DNA of 64,000 nucleotides from Cylindrospermum sp. FACHB-282 (GCF_014697195.1 NZ_JACJRJ010000009.1:62001-126000), one strand, 5' to 3'. Counted from the first letter of the stretch, positions 1 to 9,940 are shown. Translations and numbers: made by a program. Notes: generated by a model not told the origin, from the sequence alone.

Positions 1-118
1 TTTGCTTAACATAGTTTGATTTCTTTTCGCCTACTTACTTAACTTATGTTATGGCGATTAGAAGTAATCATGGAGTCTGGCTGCCATCTAATCGGATGAC
101 TAAATGCACTGAAAAATT

Positions 119-138
119 AACCCGCTGCAACGGGTTTT
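119..138. terminator. Stem-loop, possible terminator of the Uma2 gene
   Basis: AACCCG (119-124) and CGGGTT (131-136) pair around a 6-nt loop. Read leftwards, behind the gene ending at 180, the hairpin is followed by an A/T-rich stretch with five T residues, as in a Rho-independent terminator. Read rightwards it runs into TTTTCG. It could serve either direction. Confidence 0.4.
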
Positions 139-179
139 CGCTTTGAGCCAGAAATTGATTTCACGGCTTCACTCAGATA

Positions 180-797
180 TCACAGTTTATATATCTGACT
201 AGCGGCAATAACCTGCTCAACTGTTATATTTAATTCTGTAAAAGTAGGAGAAATTATTCTGTCTTTTCCTGTAAATGCTTGTACCTGATATTGTCCATCA
301 ACCAACTTATAAACAAAAATAGTAGGTGATTTAGGATTGCCTAGATAAGTTCTAGAGGCAATAGCTAAATAATCCACAATCCAATATTCTTTAATTCCCA
401 AACGTTGATATTCATCTAGTTTGTCGATGTAATCATCTTCCCAGTTAGTTGATGTTACTTCTACAGCTAGTTGAATGGGTTCGATAACAGCGCCGTAAGT
501 TGTAGCATTGGTGTTCCATAAAGATGCACTTACTACGCTGACATCTGGGTTTCTCCCTCGTTCTTCCCCATTAGCAGTAACAGTTCTGATGACTATATCT
601 TTATCTACAATATAATCAAGTTCTAACCGCTCACTTTCTCTGTCAAAAGATTTAACAAGATATCTGGCTATATTTTTATGTGCCCTAATTGCTTCCACTT
701 TGACAATTTCCCCATTTACCAATTCGTAGATACCATCATTAGGATGGTGTTCTAGAAATTCTTCAAAAGTTAGTTTTTTAAGGGTGATGCTAGTCAT
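180..797 (-). CDS. Uma2 family endonuclease-like protein (DUF820)
   Basis: A 205-residue protein of the Uma2/DUF820 family, which is greatly expanded in cyanobacteria and has a PD-(D/E)XK nuclease fold. Visible hallmarks are the N-terminal FEEFLEHHPNDGIYELVNG segment, the RNPDVSVV strand carrying the acidic residue, and EVTSTNWEDDYIDKLDEYQR with the E...K pair near the C-terminus, followed by GIKEYWIVD. Two further members lie in this window (29463-30056 and 52383-53174). The family function is poorly known and nuclease activity is inferred from the fold only. The gene stands alone, so context gives no further hint. Confidence 0.85.
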   Translation of the reverse strand: MTSITLKKLTFEEFLEHHPNDGIYELVNGEIVKVEAIRAHKNIARYLVKSFDRESERLELDYIVDKDIVIRTVTANGEERGRNPDVSVVSASLWNTNATTYGAVIEPIQLAVEVTSTNWEDDYIDKLDEYQRLGIKEYWIVDYLAIASRTYLGNPKSPTIFVYKLVDGQYQVQAFTGKDRIISPTFTELNITVEQVIAASQIYKL

Positions 798-875
798 AGT
801 AGCCTCCTATTCCCATTCTAGAACATTTTCTCAGGGGCTTCCAACTTTCAAAATATCCCCAATATTCTGTATAAT

Positions 876-888
876 AGGCGAGACGCCT
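876..888. repeat. Short dispersed palindrome
   Basis: AGGCG-aga-CGCCT forms a perfect 5-bp stem in the 256-bp gap between the Uma2 gene and chlP. Short GC-rich palindromes of this kind are scattered through Nostoc-type intergenic DNA. Nothing else is recognisable in 798-1053. Confidence 0.5.
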
Positions 889-1053
889 GTCCTACGGGAT
901 CATTTATTTTGTAAGTCACTCTAAAATGAAAAATAATAAAATTACTAAATGAATTAAATATATTTAATGTTATTGAAATGGAGAAAGTAATTCACAATTA
1001 CAGTTATGAATTACTTCCTCTTTGCTGCATACTCGCAAACCTGAGACAATTGC

Positions 1054-2310
1054 TTAGGGTGCGAGGGCGTTACCGCGAATTAAGCTACCAATGGTTTTGG
1101 CAGTAATTTTTAGTTGGGTGATGGGATTAGCTGGAACCACAGTTTTATACAGATAGCTATCGAATGTTAGCTTTTGTACATCCATGTCGCCGCACATTTC
1201 TACAAAGGCTTCGCGGGTGGCGTCGGAACGATAAAAGACGCTTTGGAGAATGTCTAGCACTTTGTAGGTGAGTCCATATTTTTTATCCCAACGCTTCAGG
1301 TAAACTTTGAGGTCGCCTTCTGAGGGAATACGGGCGCCGCTGTTGGATGCTTCTACAATGGTTTCGGCACACATCCGCCCAGATTTAGCTGCAAAGTAGA
1401 TACCTTCACCAGAAGATTTGGTAACGTAACCAGCTGCATCTCCCACTAGAGCTATGCGACCGACAACGCGCCGGGGGCGGGGATGTTCGGGGATGGGGTG
1501 AGCTTCTACTTTGATAATTTGACCGCCTGCGAGTTTTTCAGAGGCACGGGCGCGGATACCAGCTTGTAATTGTTTGATGCTGGCTTTGTTAACGTGCATT
1601 GTGCCAGTACCGACGGCTACGTGGTCATATTTGGGGAAAACCCAAGCGTAGAAGTCGGTGGAAACGTCATCGCCAACGTACATTTCGGCGAGGTCGTTGT
1701 AATAGTCCATTTTGTCTTGGGGTAGGCGAATGCGCTCTTGAAAAGCGATCGCATAATTGTAATCCCCAGCATCCATTTCTTTAGCAATGCGGGAATTAGC
1801 CCCATCTGCCCCAATTACTAAATCTACTTTCAGGGTTTTGGCAATCCCCTGGGCCCCACTTTCTGTGTGGTCTACGTAATGGATGGTGTAGGGGTCAGTA
1901 TTGTTGGTGGGTATATCGAGTTTATGAACGGTAGCATTTATTAAAATTGCACCTAGTTTTGCCGCCCGATCCCGCAGGAAACCATCTAGGACTTCCCGGC
2001 GGCACATTCCTATATATTCATCTTCATTTATCAGATTGATATCAACCTCACGATTTGAGGGAGATATCATTTTCATCTTCCGCACTCGACGGTCGATAAT
2101 CTCTGGTGGTAGGTCAAATTCACTCACCATACACAGAGGAATCGCGCCCCCACAGGGTTTAGCGTTATCTAGCTTCCGTTCAATCAGGTAAGTTTCAATT
2201 CCAGCTTTTGCCAGTGTTTCAGCGGCAGATGAACCAGCTGGGCCTGAGCCAACAACAGCAACCCGTAGTGTCAAAGGTTTTCTCCCAATCTTCACATTTA
2301 CCGAAAGCAT
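1054..2310 (-). CDS. chlP: Geranylgeranyl diphosphate / geranylgeranyl-chlorophyll reductase
   Basis: Reduces the geranylgeranyl chain to phytyl for chlorophyll and tocopherol synthesis, using NADPH and FAD. The N-terminal Rossmann FAD motif VAVVGSGPAGSSAAE (residues about 17-31) is followed by ERKLDNAKPCGG, typical of ChlP. The second FAD segment RIALVGDAAGYVTKSSGEG lies near residue 285. The ATG at 2310 gives 418 residues. Family members usually begin right at MTLRVAVVG, which corresponds to a TTG at 2274 giving 406 residues, so the shorter start may be the real one. The gene is monocistronic, and yidD lies beyond its 5' end on the other strand. Confidence 0.93.
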   Translation of the reverse strand: MLSVNVKIGRKPLTLRVAVVGSGPAGSSAAETLAKAGIETYLIERKLDNAKPCGGAIPLCMVSEFDLPPEIIDRRVRKMKMISPSNREVDINLINEDEYIGMCRREVLDGFLRDRAAKLGAILINATVHKLDIPTNNTDPYTIHYVDHTESGAQGIAKTLKVDLVIGADGANSRIAKEMDAGDYNYAIAFQERIRLPQDKMDYYNDLAEMYVGDDVSTDFYAWVFPKYDHVAVGTGTMHVNKASIKQLQAGIRARASEKLAGGQIIKVEAHPIPEHPRPRRVVGRIALVGDAAGYVTKSSGEGIYFAAKSGRMCAETIVEASNSGARIPSEGDLKVYLKRWDKKYGLTYKVLDILQSVFYRSDATREAFVEMCGDMDVQKLTFDSYLYKTVVPANPITQLKITAKTIGSLIRGNALAP

Positions 2311-2509
2311 CGTATCACGGACTTTTGGCTGATTTCTCGCTTAACCTTAGGGTTTTGATAGAAATGCAATATTCCTTAACATTGCGATACAAATATCAGC
2401 TTTTAGAGACCATTAAATTTCAGAAAAAAATAATATTTAATAGCAGCAAAATCTGCATTTATAGATGGGAAGTTATCTAAATGATAGACTCGCCAATAAC
2501 AGAAAAAAA

Positions 2510-2809
2510 ATGCAAATTTCTTTGTTTGATTCTTTTACTAGACAAATCAGCACCACCGCAATTACTGGATATCAAAGGCATATTTCGCCCCACAAAGGCT
2601 TTGCTTGCGCTCATCGAGTCTTATATGGTGGTGAGTCTTGCTCTGAATACATCAAGGGGGCGATCGCACAAGATGGCTTAAAAAGAGCATTGATCAAGTC
2701 ACGGGAACGATTTCTTGCCTGTAAGCAAGCTAATCAAATTTTGCACTCCCAAACCGAGAAAGAAAGAACCGACAGAGGAAGAGGAGAAAGAACAAAAGGC
2801 ACCAGCTAA
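2510..2809 (+). CDS. yidD: YidD membrane protein insertion efficiency factor, frameshifted C-terminus
   Basis: YidD family proteins assist YidC-dependent membrane insertion. The core is complete: GYQRHISPHKGFACAHRVLY, then GGESCSEYIKGAI with the conserved cysteines, then RERFLACKQANQI. The ATG at 2510 starts the conserved part; an in-frame ATG at 2465 would add 15 unlikely residues. In this frame the protein ends in a low-complexity TEKERTDRGRGERTKGTS tail. The cysteine-rich tail expected of cyanobacterial homologues lies in the next reading frame (2715-2993). A single-base indel around 2735-2750 is therefore likely, close to a run of four T and two short C/A runs. Confidence 0.75.
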   Translation: MQISLFDSFTRQISTTAITGYQRHISPHKGFACAHRVLYGGESCSEYIKGAIAQDGLKRALIKSRERFLACKQANQILHSQTEKERTDRGRGERTKGTS

Positions 2810-2993
2810 GGCTGCGCAAAGATTCTCATTCACGGGTAATGATATTTCTTCCTGCCCTGACTGCGCTGATTTAAGCTGTAGTTGTGCCGAACTTCTCACC
2901 ATGACTCCTGATTGCGGTTCCCTCGATTTTGGTGCTCTCGATTGCAGTGGTGCTGATTGCAGTTTTCTGGATTGCGGGGGTTGTAGTTGGTAA
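2715..2993 (+). pseudogene. Out-of-frame Cys-rich C-terminal tail of yidD
   Basis: This frame overlaps the end of the yidD frame and continues it. It has a basic-acidic linker (PKPRKKEPTEEEEKEQKAPA) and then a tail with about eleven cysteines arranged as CPDCADLSCSC and repeated DCG/DCS units ending in CGGCSW. No good start codon or ribosome binding site precedes it, so it is best read as the displaced 3' part of yidD. Alternatives are a sequencing error, a real disabling mutation or, less likely, programmed frameshifting. Confidence 0.65.
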
Positions 2994-3096
2994 TTTTTCT
3001 GTAATTTAATTAATTCAAAAGCCAGTATGTATGATATATATAAAACACGTTAATCCGAGCAACGAACCGTAGATTAGTCGCAGAGGTATACCATCA

Positions 3097-4113
3097 GTGG
3101 GCATAGTAGTTGAGAATGTCTCCAAGAAATTTGGCAGTTTCCAAGCAGTTGATCAGGTAAATTTGGAAATTCAGAGTGGTTCATTGGTTGCTTTGCTAGG
3201 GCCTTCGGGGTCTGGTAAATCTACCTTGCTGCGGTTAATTGCCGGTCTGGAAAAGCCAGATAGCGGCAAAATCTTGCTGACTGGCAAAGATGCCACAAAT
3301 CAAAGTGTGCAAGAACGGAAGATTGGATTTGTGTTTCAGCACTATGCCCTGTTCAAGCATTTGACTGTGCGGCAGAATATTGCTTTTGGCTTAGAAATTC
3401 GGAAAACACTGCCCAAGAAGGTGAAGGGACGGGTAGACCAGTTGCTAGAATTGGTGCAACTGAGTGGATTAGGCGATCGCTATCCATCACAACTTTCTGG
3501 TGGTCAAAGACAACGGGTAGCTTTAGCTAGGGCCCTAGCTGTAGAACCTAATGTATTATTGCTAGATGAACCTTTCGGGGCACTTGATGCCAAAGTCCGC
3601 AAAGATTTACGGGCATGGTTACGCCGCTTGCATGATGAGGTTCACGTTACCACGGTTTTTGTCACCCACGACCAAGAAGAAGCAATGGAAGTCTCTGATG
3701 AAGTCGTGGTGATGAATAAAGGACGGGTAGAACAGATAGGGACACCAGCGGATATTTACGATAATCCTGCTACAGCCTTTGTCATGAGTTTCATCGGCCC
3801 GGTGAATGTTTTGCCCAGTTCTTCCAAAATTTTCCAAAGCAGCGGTTTCAATTCACCAAACCCAGAAGTATTTTTGCGTCCCCAAGATGTGATTATCGAG
3901 AAAGTTGCTAATGGTACAACAACACCTGCGTCAGTCAGCCGAGTGATTCATTTGGGTTGGGAAATTCAAGTGGAATTAAGATTAGATGATGGGCAAACGA
4001 TGACGGCGCATTTAACACGCGATCGCTTTGATCAGTTAGAGTTAGAACCACAGCAGCGCGTGTATGTCAAGCCGAAGGATGCCAAATCTTTCCCAATCTA
4101 TTATTCAATTTAA
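3097..4113 (+). CDS. cysA: Sulfate/thiosulfate ABC transporter ATP-binding protein
   Basis: The ATPase of a CysA-type importer. Walker A is GPSGSGKST (residues 35-43), the signature is [15 protein letters not shown], Walker B is [12 protein letters not shown], and the switch histidine is in [20 protein letters not shown]-like C-terminal domain starts near residue 235 and includes [11 protein letters not shown]. The start is GTG at 3097 with AGAGG about 9 nt upstream. No permease or sulfate-binding protein gene is adjacent, so the partners must be encoded elsewhere. Assignment to sulfate rather than another anion rests on overall CysA resemblance. Confidence 0.85.
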   Translation: MGIVVENVSKKFGSFQAVDQVNLEIQSGSLVALLGPSGSGKSTLLRLIAGLEKPDSGKILLTGKDATNQSVQERKIGFVFQHYALFKHLTVRQNIAFGLEIRKTLPKKVKGRVDQLLELVQLSGLGDRYPSQLSGGQRQRVALARALAVEPNVLLLDEPFGALDAKVRKDLRAWLRRLHDEVHVTTVFVTHDQEEAMEVSDEVVVMNKGRVEQIGTPADIYDNPATAFVMSFIGPVNVLPSSSKIFQSSGFNSPNPEVFLRPQDVIIEKVANGTTTPASVSRVIHLGWEIQVELRLDDGQTMTAHLTRDRFDQLELEPQQRVYVKPKDAKSFPIYYSI

Positions 4114-4123
4114 ACAGCATGAA

Positions 4124-4169
4124 CCCTTGGGAAAAACCTGGACAAAATTGGTCAGCCTTTTCCCAAGGG
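4124..4169. terminator. Bidirectional terminator hairpin between convergent genes
   Basis: CCCTTGGGAAAA (4124-4135) and TTTTCCCAAGGG (4158-4169) are perfect 12-bp inverted arms around a 22-nt loop. The hairpin lies exactly between the converging ends of cysA (4113) and the pentapeptide gene (4184). The arms carry A-runs and T-runs, so it can work on both strands. The left arm plus loop recurs at 20483-20514. Confidence 0.75.
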
Positions 4170-4183
4170 AGAAAAGTAAGATG

Positions 4184-4681
4184 CTACTTACATCCCAAGG
4201 ACTCGCGAGTATCCACACCAGTCTTAGAATTCACACCACTAGCTTTGAGACAAAGTTTTTTCACCTGGGGTATATCTAAAACAGCATTGGTGAAATCAGC
4301 ACCAGTGACATCGACATCATCAAAAAGCGATCGCAACATCATCGCATCTGTCAACACCGCATCACTGAAATTAGCGCCCCTGAAATTTACCAGATAGGCA
4401 ATACCTTGGCTAAAATCCACACCATGGAGATTTACACCCTTCAACAGGGTACCGTTAAACACCACGCCCCGTAAGTCAGCACCGCTAAAATTAGCATTTT
4501 CTAAATTGACATTGCTAAACTCAGTCCGAATTAAACTTTGACCAGCGTAATCCTTCCCACTGAGTTCTTCATTACCAAAAGAACGGGTAACACTGGAAGA
4601 ACTTGCAGCCCATGCCGATGGGGGAAACAAAAAAAGCACCATAGCTAAGACAAAGCTAGCTAGTATTTGCCAATACTTCAT
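4184..4681 (-). CDS. Secreted (thylakoid-lumen type) pentapeptide repeat protein
   Basis: 165 residues. A clear signal peptide (residues 1-26, hydrophobic core [14 protein letters not shown], cleavage after AWA) directs export to the lumen or periplasm. The mature part is almost entirely pentapeptide repeats A(D/N)LXX, such as [20 protein letters not shown], which form a right-handed quadrilateral beta-helix. The C-terminus has two cysteines (KKLC and SLGC) that could form a disulfide. It resembles the small lumenal pentapeptide proteins of cyanobacteria and chloroplasts, whose function is not established. It converges on cysA through the hairpin at 4124-4169. Confidence 0.8.
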   Translation of the reverse strand: MKYWQILASFVLAMVLFLFPPSAWAASSSSVTRSFGNEELSGKDYAGQSLIRTEFSNVNLENANFSGADLRGVVFNGTLLKGVNLHGVDFSQGIAYLVNFRGANFSDAVLTDAMMLRSLFDDVDVTGADFTNAVLDIPQVKKLCLKASGVNSKTGVDTRESLGCK

Positions 4682-4740
4682 AACGTCTTCTTAATAAATC
4701 TCAACAATTGCACCATTAACCATTAAACCTTAATAGAGAA

Positions 4741-5211
4741 CTACTCTTGTTTAAAAGAATGGTTATCCAACTGTTTAGTCATGAGAAAGCGCTGATGACG
4801 TTGATAGCCAACTCTGCTATAAAGCCGCTGTGCATCGGGATTGTCAAAATCCACTTCTAGATGAAGTGCTTGCACTCCCAGAACCCGGCAGGCATTTTCT
4901 GCAAATGCTAGAGATTGAGTTCCCACCCCTTGCTGACGATACTGGGGGCGGAGGTAAAATTCATCAATAAAGGCATCTCGTCCCCGAAATTCCAGGCTAT
5001 AACCAAGGGTCAAAATCAGATAACCAATCACCTCACTGTCTTGCTGAATTAGCCAGACTTGTCCCAGAGACTGATCATCTAAAAAAGTTGTTAGCGCATC
5101 ACCATCACTTTTTTGATCAAATGATAAGTGTTCGTGTTCATGAAACTCCTTTACCAACTCTAGCAAGATAGTGAGATCAGCGATCGCCGCCACTCGGTAG
5201 TTAATGGTCAC
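4741..5211 (-). CDS. GNAT family N-acetyltransferase
   Basis: The acetyl-CoA binding motif of GNAT enzymes is visible as FYLRPQYRQQGVGTQSL, followed by ALHLEVDFDNPDAQRLYSRVGY, the usual beta-5/alpha-4 end of the fold. The substrate cannot be deduced. An ATG at 5313 would run 27 nt into gcvT on the opposite strand and add non-family residues. The GTG at 5211, which begins the TINYRVAAIADL segment, is the likely start and gives 157 residues. The gene is divergent from gcvT, and the 75-bp gap (5212-5286) must hold both promoters. Confidence 0.8.
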   Translation of the reverse strand: MTINYRVAAIADLTILLELVKEFHEHEHLSFDQKSDGDALTTFLDDQSLGQVWLIQQDSEVIGYLILTLGYSLEFRGRDAFIDEFYLRPQYRQQGVGTQSLAFAENACRVLGVQALHLEVDFDNPDAQRLYSRVGYQRHQRFLMTKQLDNHSFKQE

Positions 5212-5286
5212 AATGCATCCTGCCTGCCAAACTAGAAGCGATCTCCTAGTATAGATAGATGTTGAGGTGCGATCGCATAAATATCT

Positions 5287-6423
5287 GTGGCTAATCAAGA
5301 AGATATCTCCCAATCCCTAGGGCGAACCCCTTTATATCAACTGGGTGTAGAACTCAAAGCACGCTTTATCGGCTTTGGCGGTTGGGAAATGCCCGTGCAA
5401 TTTAGCGGCATTTCCCGCGAACACGAAGCTGTGAGAAATGCAGCCGGGATGTTTGATATTTCCCACATGGGCAAATTTACCCTCCAAGGTAAAAACCTGA
5501 TTTCTCAACTCCAAAGTTTAGTTCCCTCAGATTTGAGTCGCTTACAACCCGGTCAAGCCCAATACACCGTATTGTTAAATGCCCAAGCCGGAATTATTGA
5601 CGACATCATTATTTATTACCAAGGAACAGACACCAGTGATACTCAAAAAGCGGTAATCATTGTCAATGCCGCAACCACCAGTAAAGACAAAGCATGGCTA
5701 TTGCAACATCTTGACCCCGATACAGTGCAATTCCAAGACCTTTCCCTAGAAAAAGCCTTAATTGCCGTCCAAGGGCCAAAAGCAACCAGCCATCTCCAGT
5801 CCTTAGTATCAGCAGACTTAACACCGGTTAAAGCCTTCGGTCATTTAGAAACAACAATACTGGGCAAACCAGCCTTCCTAGCCCGCACAGGTTACACCGG
5901 GGAAGATGGATTTGAAGTCATGGTAGATCCAGAAGTGGCAATAGAATTATGGCAACGTCTTTATGATGCTGGTGTCATCCCTTGCGGACTTGGTGCCAGA
6001 GATACCCTCCGTCTCGAAGCTGCAATGGCACTTTATGGGCAAGATATCGACGACACCACCACCCCTTTAGAGGCGGGTTTGGGGTGGTTGGTTCATCTGG
6101 ATACTAAAGGCGATTTTATTGGACGTGACGTTTTGGTACAGCAAAAAGCGGTTGGAGTAAAACGCCGACTTGTGGGTTTACAAACCCAAGGGCGCAATAT
6201 AGCCCGTCACGGCTACCCAGTGTTAGCCGCAGGTGAAGTAGTTGGGGAAATTACCAGCGGTACTCTGTCTCCTACACTTGGTTATCCTATAGCTTTAACT
6301 TACCTTCCCACCCAGCTAGCAACTGTCGGCCAGGAGCTATTTGTGGAAATTCGTGGTAAAGCTTATCCCGCAGTTGTGGTTAAACGTCCCTTTTATCGCT
6401 CAAAAAATCGAGCCATTAATTGA
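5287..6423 (+). CDS. gcvT: Glycine cleavage system T protein (aminomethyltransferase)
   Basis: Transfers the methylene group from aminomethyl-lipoyl GcvH to tetrahydrofolate and releases ammonia. At 378 residues it has normal length. Family signatures include GGWEMPVQFSGI, FDISHMGKF, ARTGYTGEDGFEVM, GLGARDTLRLEAAM and the C-terminal GEITSGTLSPTLGYPIAL. The start is GTG at 5287. It leads the gcvT-gcvH-gcvP cluster. In cyanobacteria this complex recycles photorespiratory glycine, which fits the presence of glcE and glcF in the same window. Confidence 0.96.
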   Translation: MANQEDISQSLGRTPLYQLGVELKARFIGFGGWEMPVQFSGISREHEAVRNAAGMFDISHMGKFTLQGKNLISQLQSLVPSDLSRLQPGQAQYTVLLNAQAGIIDDIIIYYQGTDTSDTQKAVIIVNAATTSKDKAWLLQHLDPDTVQFQDLSLEKALIAVQGPKATSHLQSLVSADLTPVKAFGHLETTILGKPAFLARTGYTGEDGFEVMVDPEVAIELWQRLYDAGVIPCGLGARDTLRLEAAMALYGQDIDDTTTPLEAGLGWLVHLDTKGDFIGRDVLVQQKAVGVKRRLVGLQTQGRNIARHGYPVLAAGEVVGEITSGTLSPTLGYPIALTYLPTQLATVGQELFVEIRGKAYPAVVVKRPFYRSKNRAIN

Positions 6424-6484
6424 TAACGGCTGATGTTTTGAGGAATAATGTGTTGTAATTTTTGAATATGTAAGGGGAATTGTT

Positions 6485-6871
6485 ATGTCTTCGGAATATC
6501 CTCAGGATTTGTATTACCTGGATTCTCATGAATATGTGCGGATAGATGACGATATTGCCACCATTGGTATTACGCAGTTTGCTATTAATCAAATGGGTGA
6601 TATCGTGTTTTTGGACTTGCTAGAAGTTGGTGCCGCTATAGTCAAGGGGGATAGTTTGGGCACGATTGAATCAGTGAAAGCTGTGGAAACACTCAATTCA
6701 CCAGTGAGCGGTACAGTTATAGAACGCAATCAACCCTTGATTGATTCTCCTGAAGATATAATTGATGATACCTACGGTGCGGGGTGGCTTCTGAAGGTGC
6801 GCCTCGATGATTTAGAAATTGAAGATACCTTGACAGCAGAAGAGTATAGCGCCCTGGTAGAAGGCGATTAG
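6485..6871 (+). CDS. gcvH: Glycine cleavage system H protein (lipoyl carrier)
   Basis: A 128-residue lipoyl carrier that shuttles the aminomethyl intermediate between GcvP, GcvT and the lipoamide dehydrogenase. The lipoylation site is K65 within GDSLGTIESVKAVETLNSP, and YLDSHEYVRIDDDIATIGIT is the usual N-terminal strand region. A good ribosome binding site (AAGGGGAA) lies just before the ATG. It lies 61 nt after gcvT and is probably cotranscribed. Confidence 0.97.
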   Translation: MSSEYPQDLYYLDSHEYVRIDDDIATIGITQFAINQMGDIVFLDLLEVGAAIVKGDSLGTIESVKAVETLNSPVSGTVIERNQPLIDSPEDIIDDTYGAGWLLKVRLDDLEIEDTLTAEEYSALVEGD

Positions 6872-6904
6872 GGGAGACAAGGGAGACTAGGGGAATTAAT
6901 TAGT

Positions 6905-6946
6905 AAACTACTTTAACCTGCCTGAAGGCTAAGGTTAGGGTAGTTT
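6905..6946. promoter_or_regulatory. Long imperfect stem-loop in the gcvH-gcvP spacer
   Basis: AAACTAC (6905-6911) pairs with GTAGTTT (6940-6946). AACCT (6915-6919) pairs with AGGTT (6932-6936), and GCC-tgaa-GGC closes the top. No T-run follows, so it is not a classical terminator. It may attenuate, stabilise or process the transcript between gcvH and gcvP. Confidence 0.45.
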
Positions 6947-6995
6947 ATCAGTATTTGTTGCAAAATATTAAGTAGTAGCATCTGGAGAGCAATTT

Positions 6996-9896
6996 GTGGT
7001 AAGTTACGCCCCTCGTACTCAGTCTAGCGATCGCCAATCGCTAGATGCAAGCAGTCAAAAATTAAATAATTTTGCCCAAAGACACATCGGCCCAAACGCT
7101 GATGACATTCAGCAAATGCTTGATGTATTAGGGTTTTCTAGCCTTGATGCCCTCATCGACCAAACAGTGCCCCAGTCCATCCGCCTAACTCAAGGGCTAC
7201 AATTACCATTAGCACAAAGCGAATATGGGGCACTGGCAAAGTTAAAACAAATAGCTGCCAAAAATCAGGTCTGCCGCTCGTACATTGGCACAGGATACTA
7301 CGACTGTATCACCCCGGCGGTGATTCAACGGAATATTCTCGAAAACCCCGGTTGGTATACGGCTTACACTCCTTATCAGCCAGAAATTGCCCAAGGGCGA
7401 TTAGAAGCACTGCTGAACTTCCAAACGATGATTATTGATTTGACGGGTTTGGAAATTGCTAATGCTTCCTTACTAGATGAAGCCACAGCAGCAGCAGAAG
7501 CCATGAGTCTCAGCTATGGTGTGTGCAAAAATAAAGCCAATAGCTATTTTGTCTCCCGTGAATGCCATCCCCAAACCATCGATGTATTGCAAACACGGGC
7601 TAAACCCTTGGGAATTAAGATCATTGTCGGCGATCATCAGACATTTGAATTTGATCAACCGATTTTTGGGGCAATTCTCCAATATCCCGCCACTGATGGC
7701 ACAATTCACGACTACCGCGCTTTTATCGAAAAGTCCCATGCTCAGGGTGCATTGGTGACTGTAGCCGCAGATCCTCTCAGCTTAACTTTACTCACACCCC
7801 CCGGCGAATTTGGCGCTGATATTGCCGTAGGCAGCACACAGCGCTTTGGTATTCCCTTGGGCTTTGGGGGGCCTCATGCCGCCTACTTTGCCACCAAGGA
7901 AGAGTATAAACGGCTGGTTCCAGGGCGGATTGTCGGTGTCTCTAAAGATGTCAACGGTAAGCCTGCATTGCGTCTGGCTTTGCAAACCCGCGAACAACAC
8001 ATCCGCCGAGAAAAAGCCACCAGTAATATCTGCACAGCCCAAGTGTTGTTGGCAGTGATGGCGAGTATGTATGCTGTCTATCATGGCGCAGATGGATTAA
8101 AAGCGATCGCGCAAAATATCCACAAATTAACTGCAACTTTAGCAGCAGGACTCAAACGCCTAGGTTACAGCATCAGTTCTGAAAACTTCTTTGATACCCT
8201 GCGGGTAGAGTTGGGAACACACAATCTAGAAACAATTCTCCAAGCTGCCACAGCGCGAAATATTAATCTGCGGATTTTTGATACAACTGCCGTCGGCATT
8301 TCTCTGGATGAAACCACAACCCCAGAAGACTTAATTGACCTTTGGCAAATTTTCGCCGGTCTTGATGAACTACCTTTCACCATAGAAGAGTTAGAATATC
8401 CCAACCAGATAACCTCCCGCCAAAGCAGTTACCTAACTCACCCCGTCTTCAACCGCTATCACTCAGAAACCGAGTTGTTACGTTATCTGCACAAGTTAGA
8501 AACTAAAGATTTGTCTTTAACTACATCAATGATTCCCTTGGGATCTTGCACAATGAAGTTAAACGCCACATCTGAGATGATACCCGTAACTTGGGCAGAA
8601 TTTGGCAAAATTCATCCTTTTGCACCTTTATCCCAAACACGAGGTTATCAAATCCTCTTCCAGCAACTTGAAGCCTGGTTAGCAGAAATTACTGGATTTT
8701 CCGGCATATCTCTGCAACCAAATGCTGGTTCTCAAGGCGAATATACAGGACTTTTAGTGATTCATCAATATCACGCCAGCCGTGGAGAAGGACACCGCAA
8801 CATTTGTTTAATTCCCCAGTCTGCACATGGAACAAACCCAGCAAGTGCGGTAATGTGCGGGATGAAAGTAATAGCTGTGGCTTGTGACTCCCAAGGTAAC
8901 GTTGATTTGGATGACTTGAAAGCGAAAGCAGAAAAACACAGCCATGAGCTCGCTGCTTTGATGGTGACATATCCTTCAACTCACGGCGTTTTTGAAGAAG
9001 CAATTCAAGAAATCTGTGCTGTAGTTCATCGCCACGGTGGACAAGTTTACATGGATGGGGCAAATATGAATGCCCAAGTAGGAATTTGTCGCCCTGGAGA
9101 TATCGGTGCAGATGTCTGTCACTTGAACTTGCACAAAACCTTCTGTATTCCCCATGGTGGTGGTGGCCCTGGTATGGGGCCCATTGGTGTTGCTTCCCAT
9201 CTTGTCCCCTTCCTTCCCGGACACCCTGTGGTGAAGATAACTGGTACACAAGGCATTGGGGCGGTTGCTGCTGCACCTTGGGGTAGTGCTAGCATCTTGG
9301 TAATTTCTTGGATGTACATCGCCATGATGGGTGCAGATGGTTTGACAGATGCAACTAAGGTGGCAATTCTCAACGCCAACTACATCGCCAAGAGACTAGA
9401 GTCTTATTATCCCGTTTTGTATCAAGGGAAAAATGGTCTAGTTGCCCATGAGTGTATTTTAGATTTGCGTTCTTTGAAAAAATCTGCCAGCATCGAAATT
9501 GATGATGTCGCCAAGCGTCTGATAGATTATGGTTTCCATGCGCCCACTGTCTCCTGGCCTGTAGGCGGTACAATTATGGTGGAACCGACAGAAAGCGAGT
9601 CTAAACAAGAGTTAGATCGTTTCTGTGATGCGTTGATTGCCATTCGCCAAGAAATTGCCGAAATTGAATTAGGCAAAGCAGATATCCAAGATAATCTCTT
9701 GAAAAATGCACCCCACACTGCTGAAAGTCTCATTGCTGGAGAATGGCTTCATTCCTATTCCCGTGAACAAGCTGCCTACCCCGCGCCTTGGACAAGAGAA
9801 TCTAAATTCTGGCCGAATGTAGGCAGAATTGATGCTGCTTTTGGTGACAGGAATTTTGTTTGTTCTTGTCTACCAATGGAAGTTTATTCACAATAG
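6996..9896 (+). CDS. gcvP: Glycine dehydrogenase (decarboxylating), P protein
   Basis: The PLP-dependent P protein decarboxylates glycine and loads the aminomethyl group onto GcvH. At 966 residues it is the fused homodimeric form. The PLP lysine is about K714 in [20 protein letters not shown]. The N-terminal half carries the typical [14 protein letters not shown] and [16 protein letters not shown]. The start is GTG at 6996 with GGAGAG upstream. It is the third gene of the cluster, 124 nt after gcvH. Confidence 0.97.
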   Translation: MVSYAPRTQSSDRQSLDASSQKLNNFAQRHIGPNADDIQQMLDVLGFSSLDALIDQTVPQSIRLTQGLQLPLAQSEYGALAKLKQIAAKNQVCRSYIGTGYYDCITPAVIQRNILENPGWYTAYTPYQPEIAQGRLEALLNFQTMIIDLTGLEIANASLLDEATAAAEAMSLSYGVCKNKANSYFVSRECHPQTIDVLQTRAKPLGIKIIVGDHQTFEFDQPIFGAILQYPATDGTIHDYRAFIEKSHAQGALVTVAADPLSLTLLTPPGEFGADIAVGSTQRFGIPLGFGGPHAAYFATKEEYKRLVPGRIVGVSKDVNGKPALRLALQTREQHIRREKATSNICTAQVLLAVMASMYAVYHGADGLKAIAQNIHKLTATLAAGLKRLGYSISSENFFDTLRVELGTHNLETILQAATARNINLRIFDTTAVGISLDETTTPEDLIDLWQIFAGLDELPFTIEELEYPNQITSRQSSYLTHPVFNRYHSETELLRYLHKLETKDLSLTTSMIPLGSCTMKLNATSEMIPVTWAEFGKIHPFAPLSQTRGYQILFQQLEAWLAEITGFSGISLQPNAGSQGEYTGLLVIHQYHASRGEGHRNICLIPQSAHGTNPASAVMCGMKVIAVACDSQGNVDLDDLKAKAEKHSHELAALMVTYPSTHGVFEEAIQEICAVVHRHGGQVYMDGANMNAQVGICRPGDIGADVCHLNLHKTFCIPHGGGGPGMGPIGVASHLVPFLPGHPVVKITGTQGIGAVAAAPWGSASILVISWMYIAMMGADGLTDATKVAILNANYIAKRLESYYPVLYQGKNGLVAHECILDLRSLKKSASIEIDDVAKRLIDYGFHAPTVSWPVGGTIMVEPTESESKQELDRFCDALIAIRQEIAEIELGKADIQDNLLKNAPHTAESLIAGEWLHSYSREQAAYPAPWTRESKFWPNVGRIDAAFGDRNFVCSCLPMEVYSQ

Positions 9897-9916
9897 ACAT
9901 AGGAGTGAAAAAATGT

Positions 9917-9940
9917 AGAGACGTTCCACGGAACGTCTCT
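9917..9940. repeat. Palindromic repeat, terminator-like, behind gcvP
   Basis: AGAGACGTTCC (9917-9927) and GGAACGTCTCT (9930-9940) are perfect 11-bp arms with a 2-nt loop, followed by AAAAAG. It lies 20 nt after gcvP and probably ends its transcript. The sequence type is a common Nostoc dispersed palindrome. A degenerate relative is at 11016-11039. Confidence 0.65.

Noticed and set aside
5212-5286. Glycine riboswitch before gcvT
   Set aside because: The 75-bp gap is too short for a glycine aptamer in front of gcvT, and no matching paired stems are seen.
8689-9276. 195-aa minus-strand frame inside gcvP
   Set aside because: It is the opposite strand of a highly conserved gene, rich in His, Gln and Leu strings, with no domain. 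A shadow frame.
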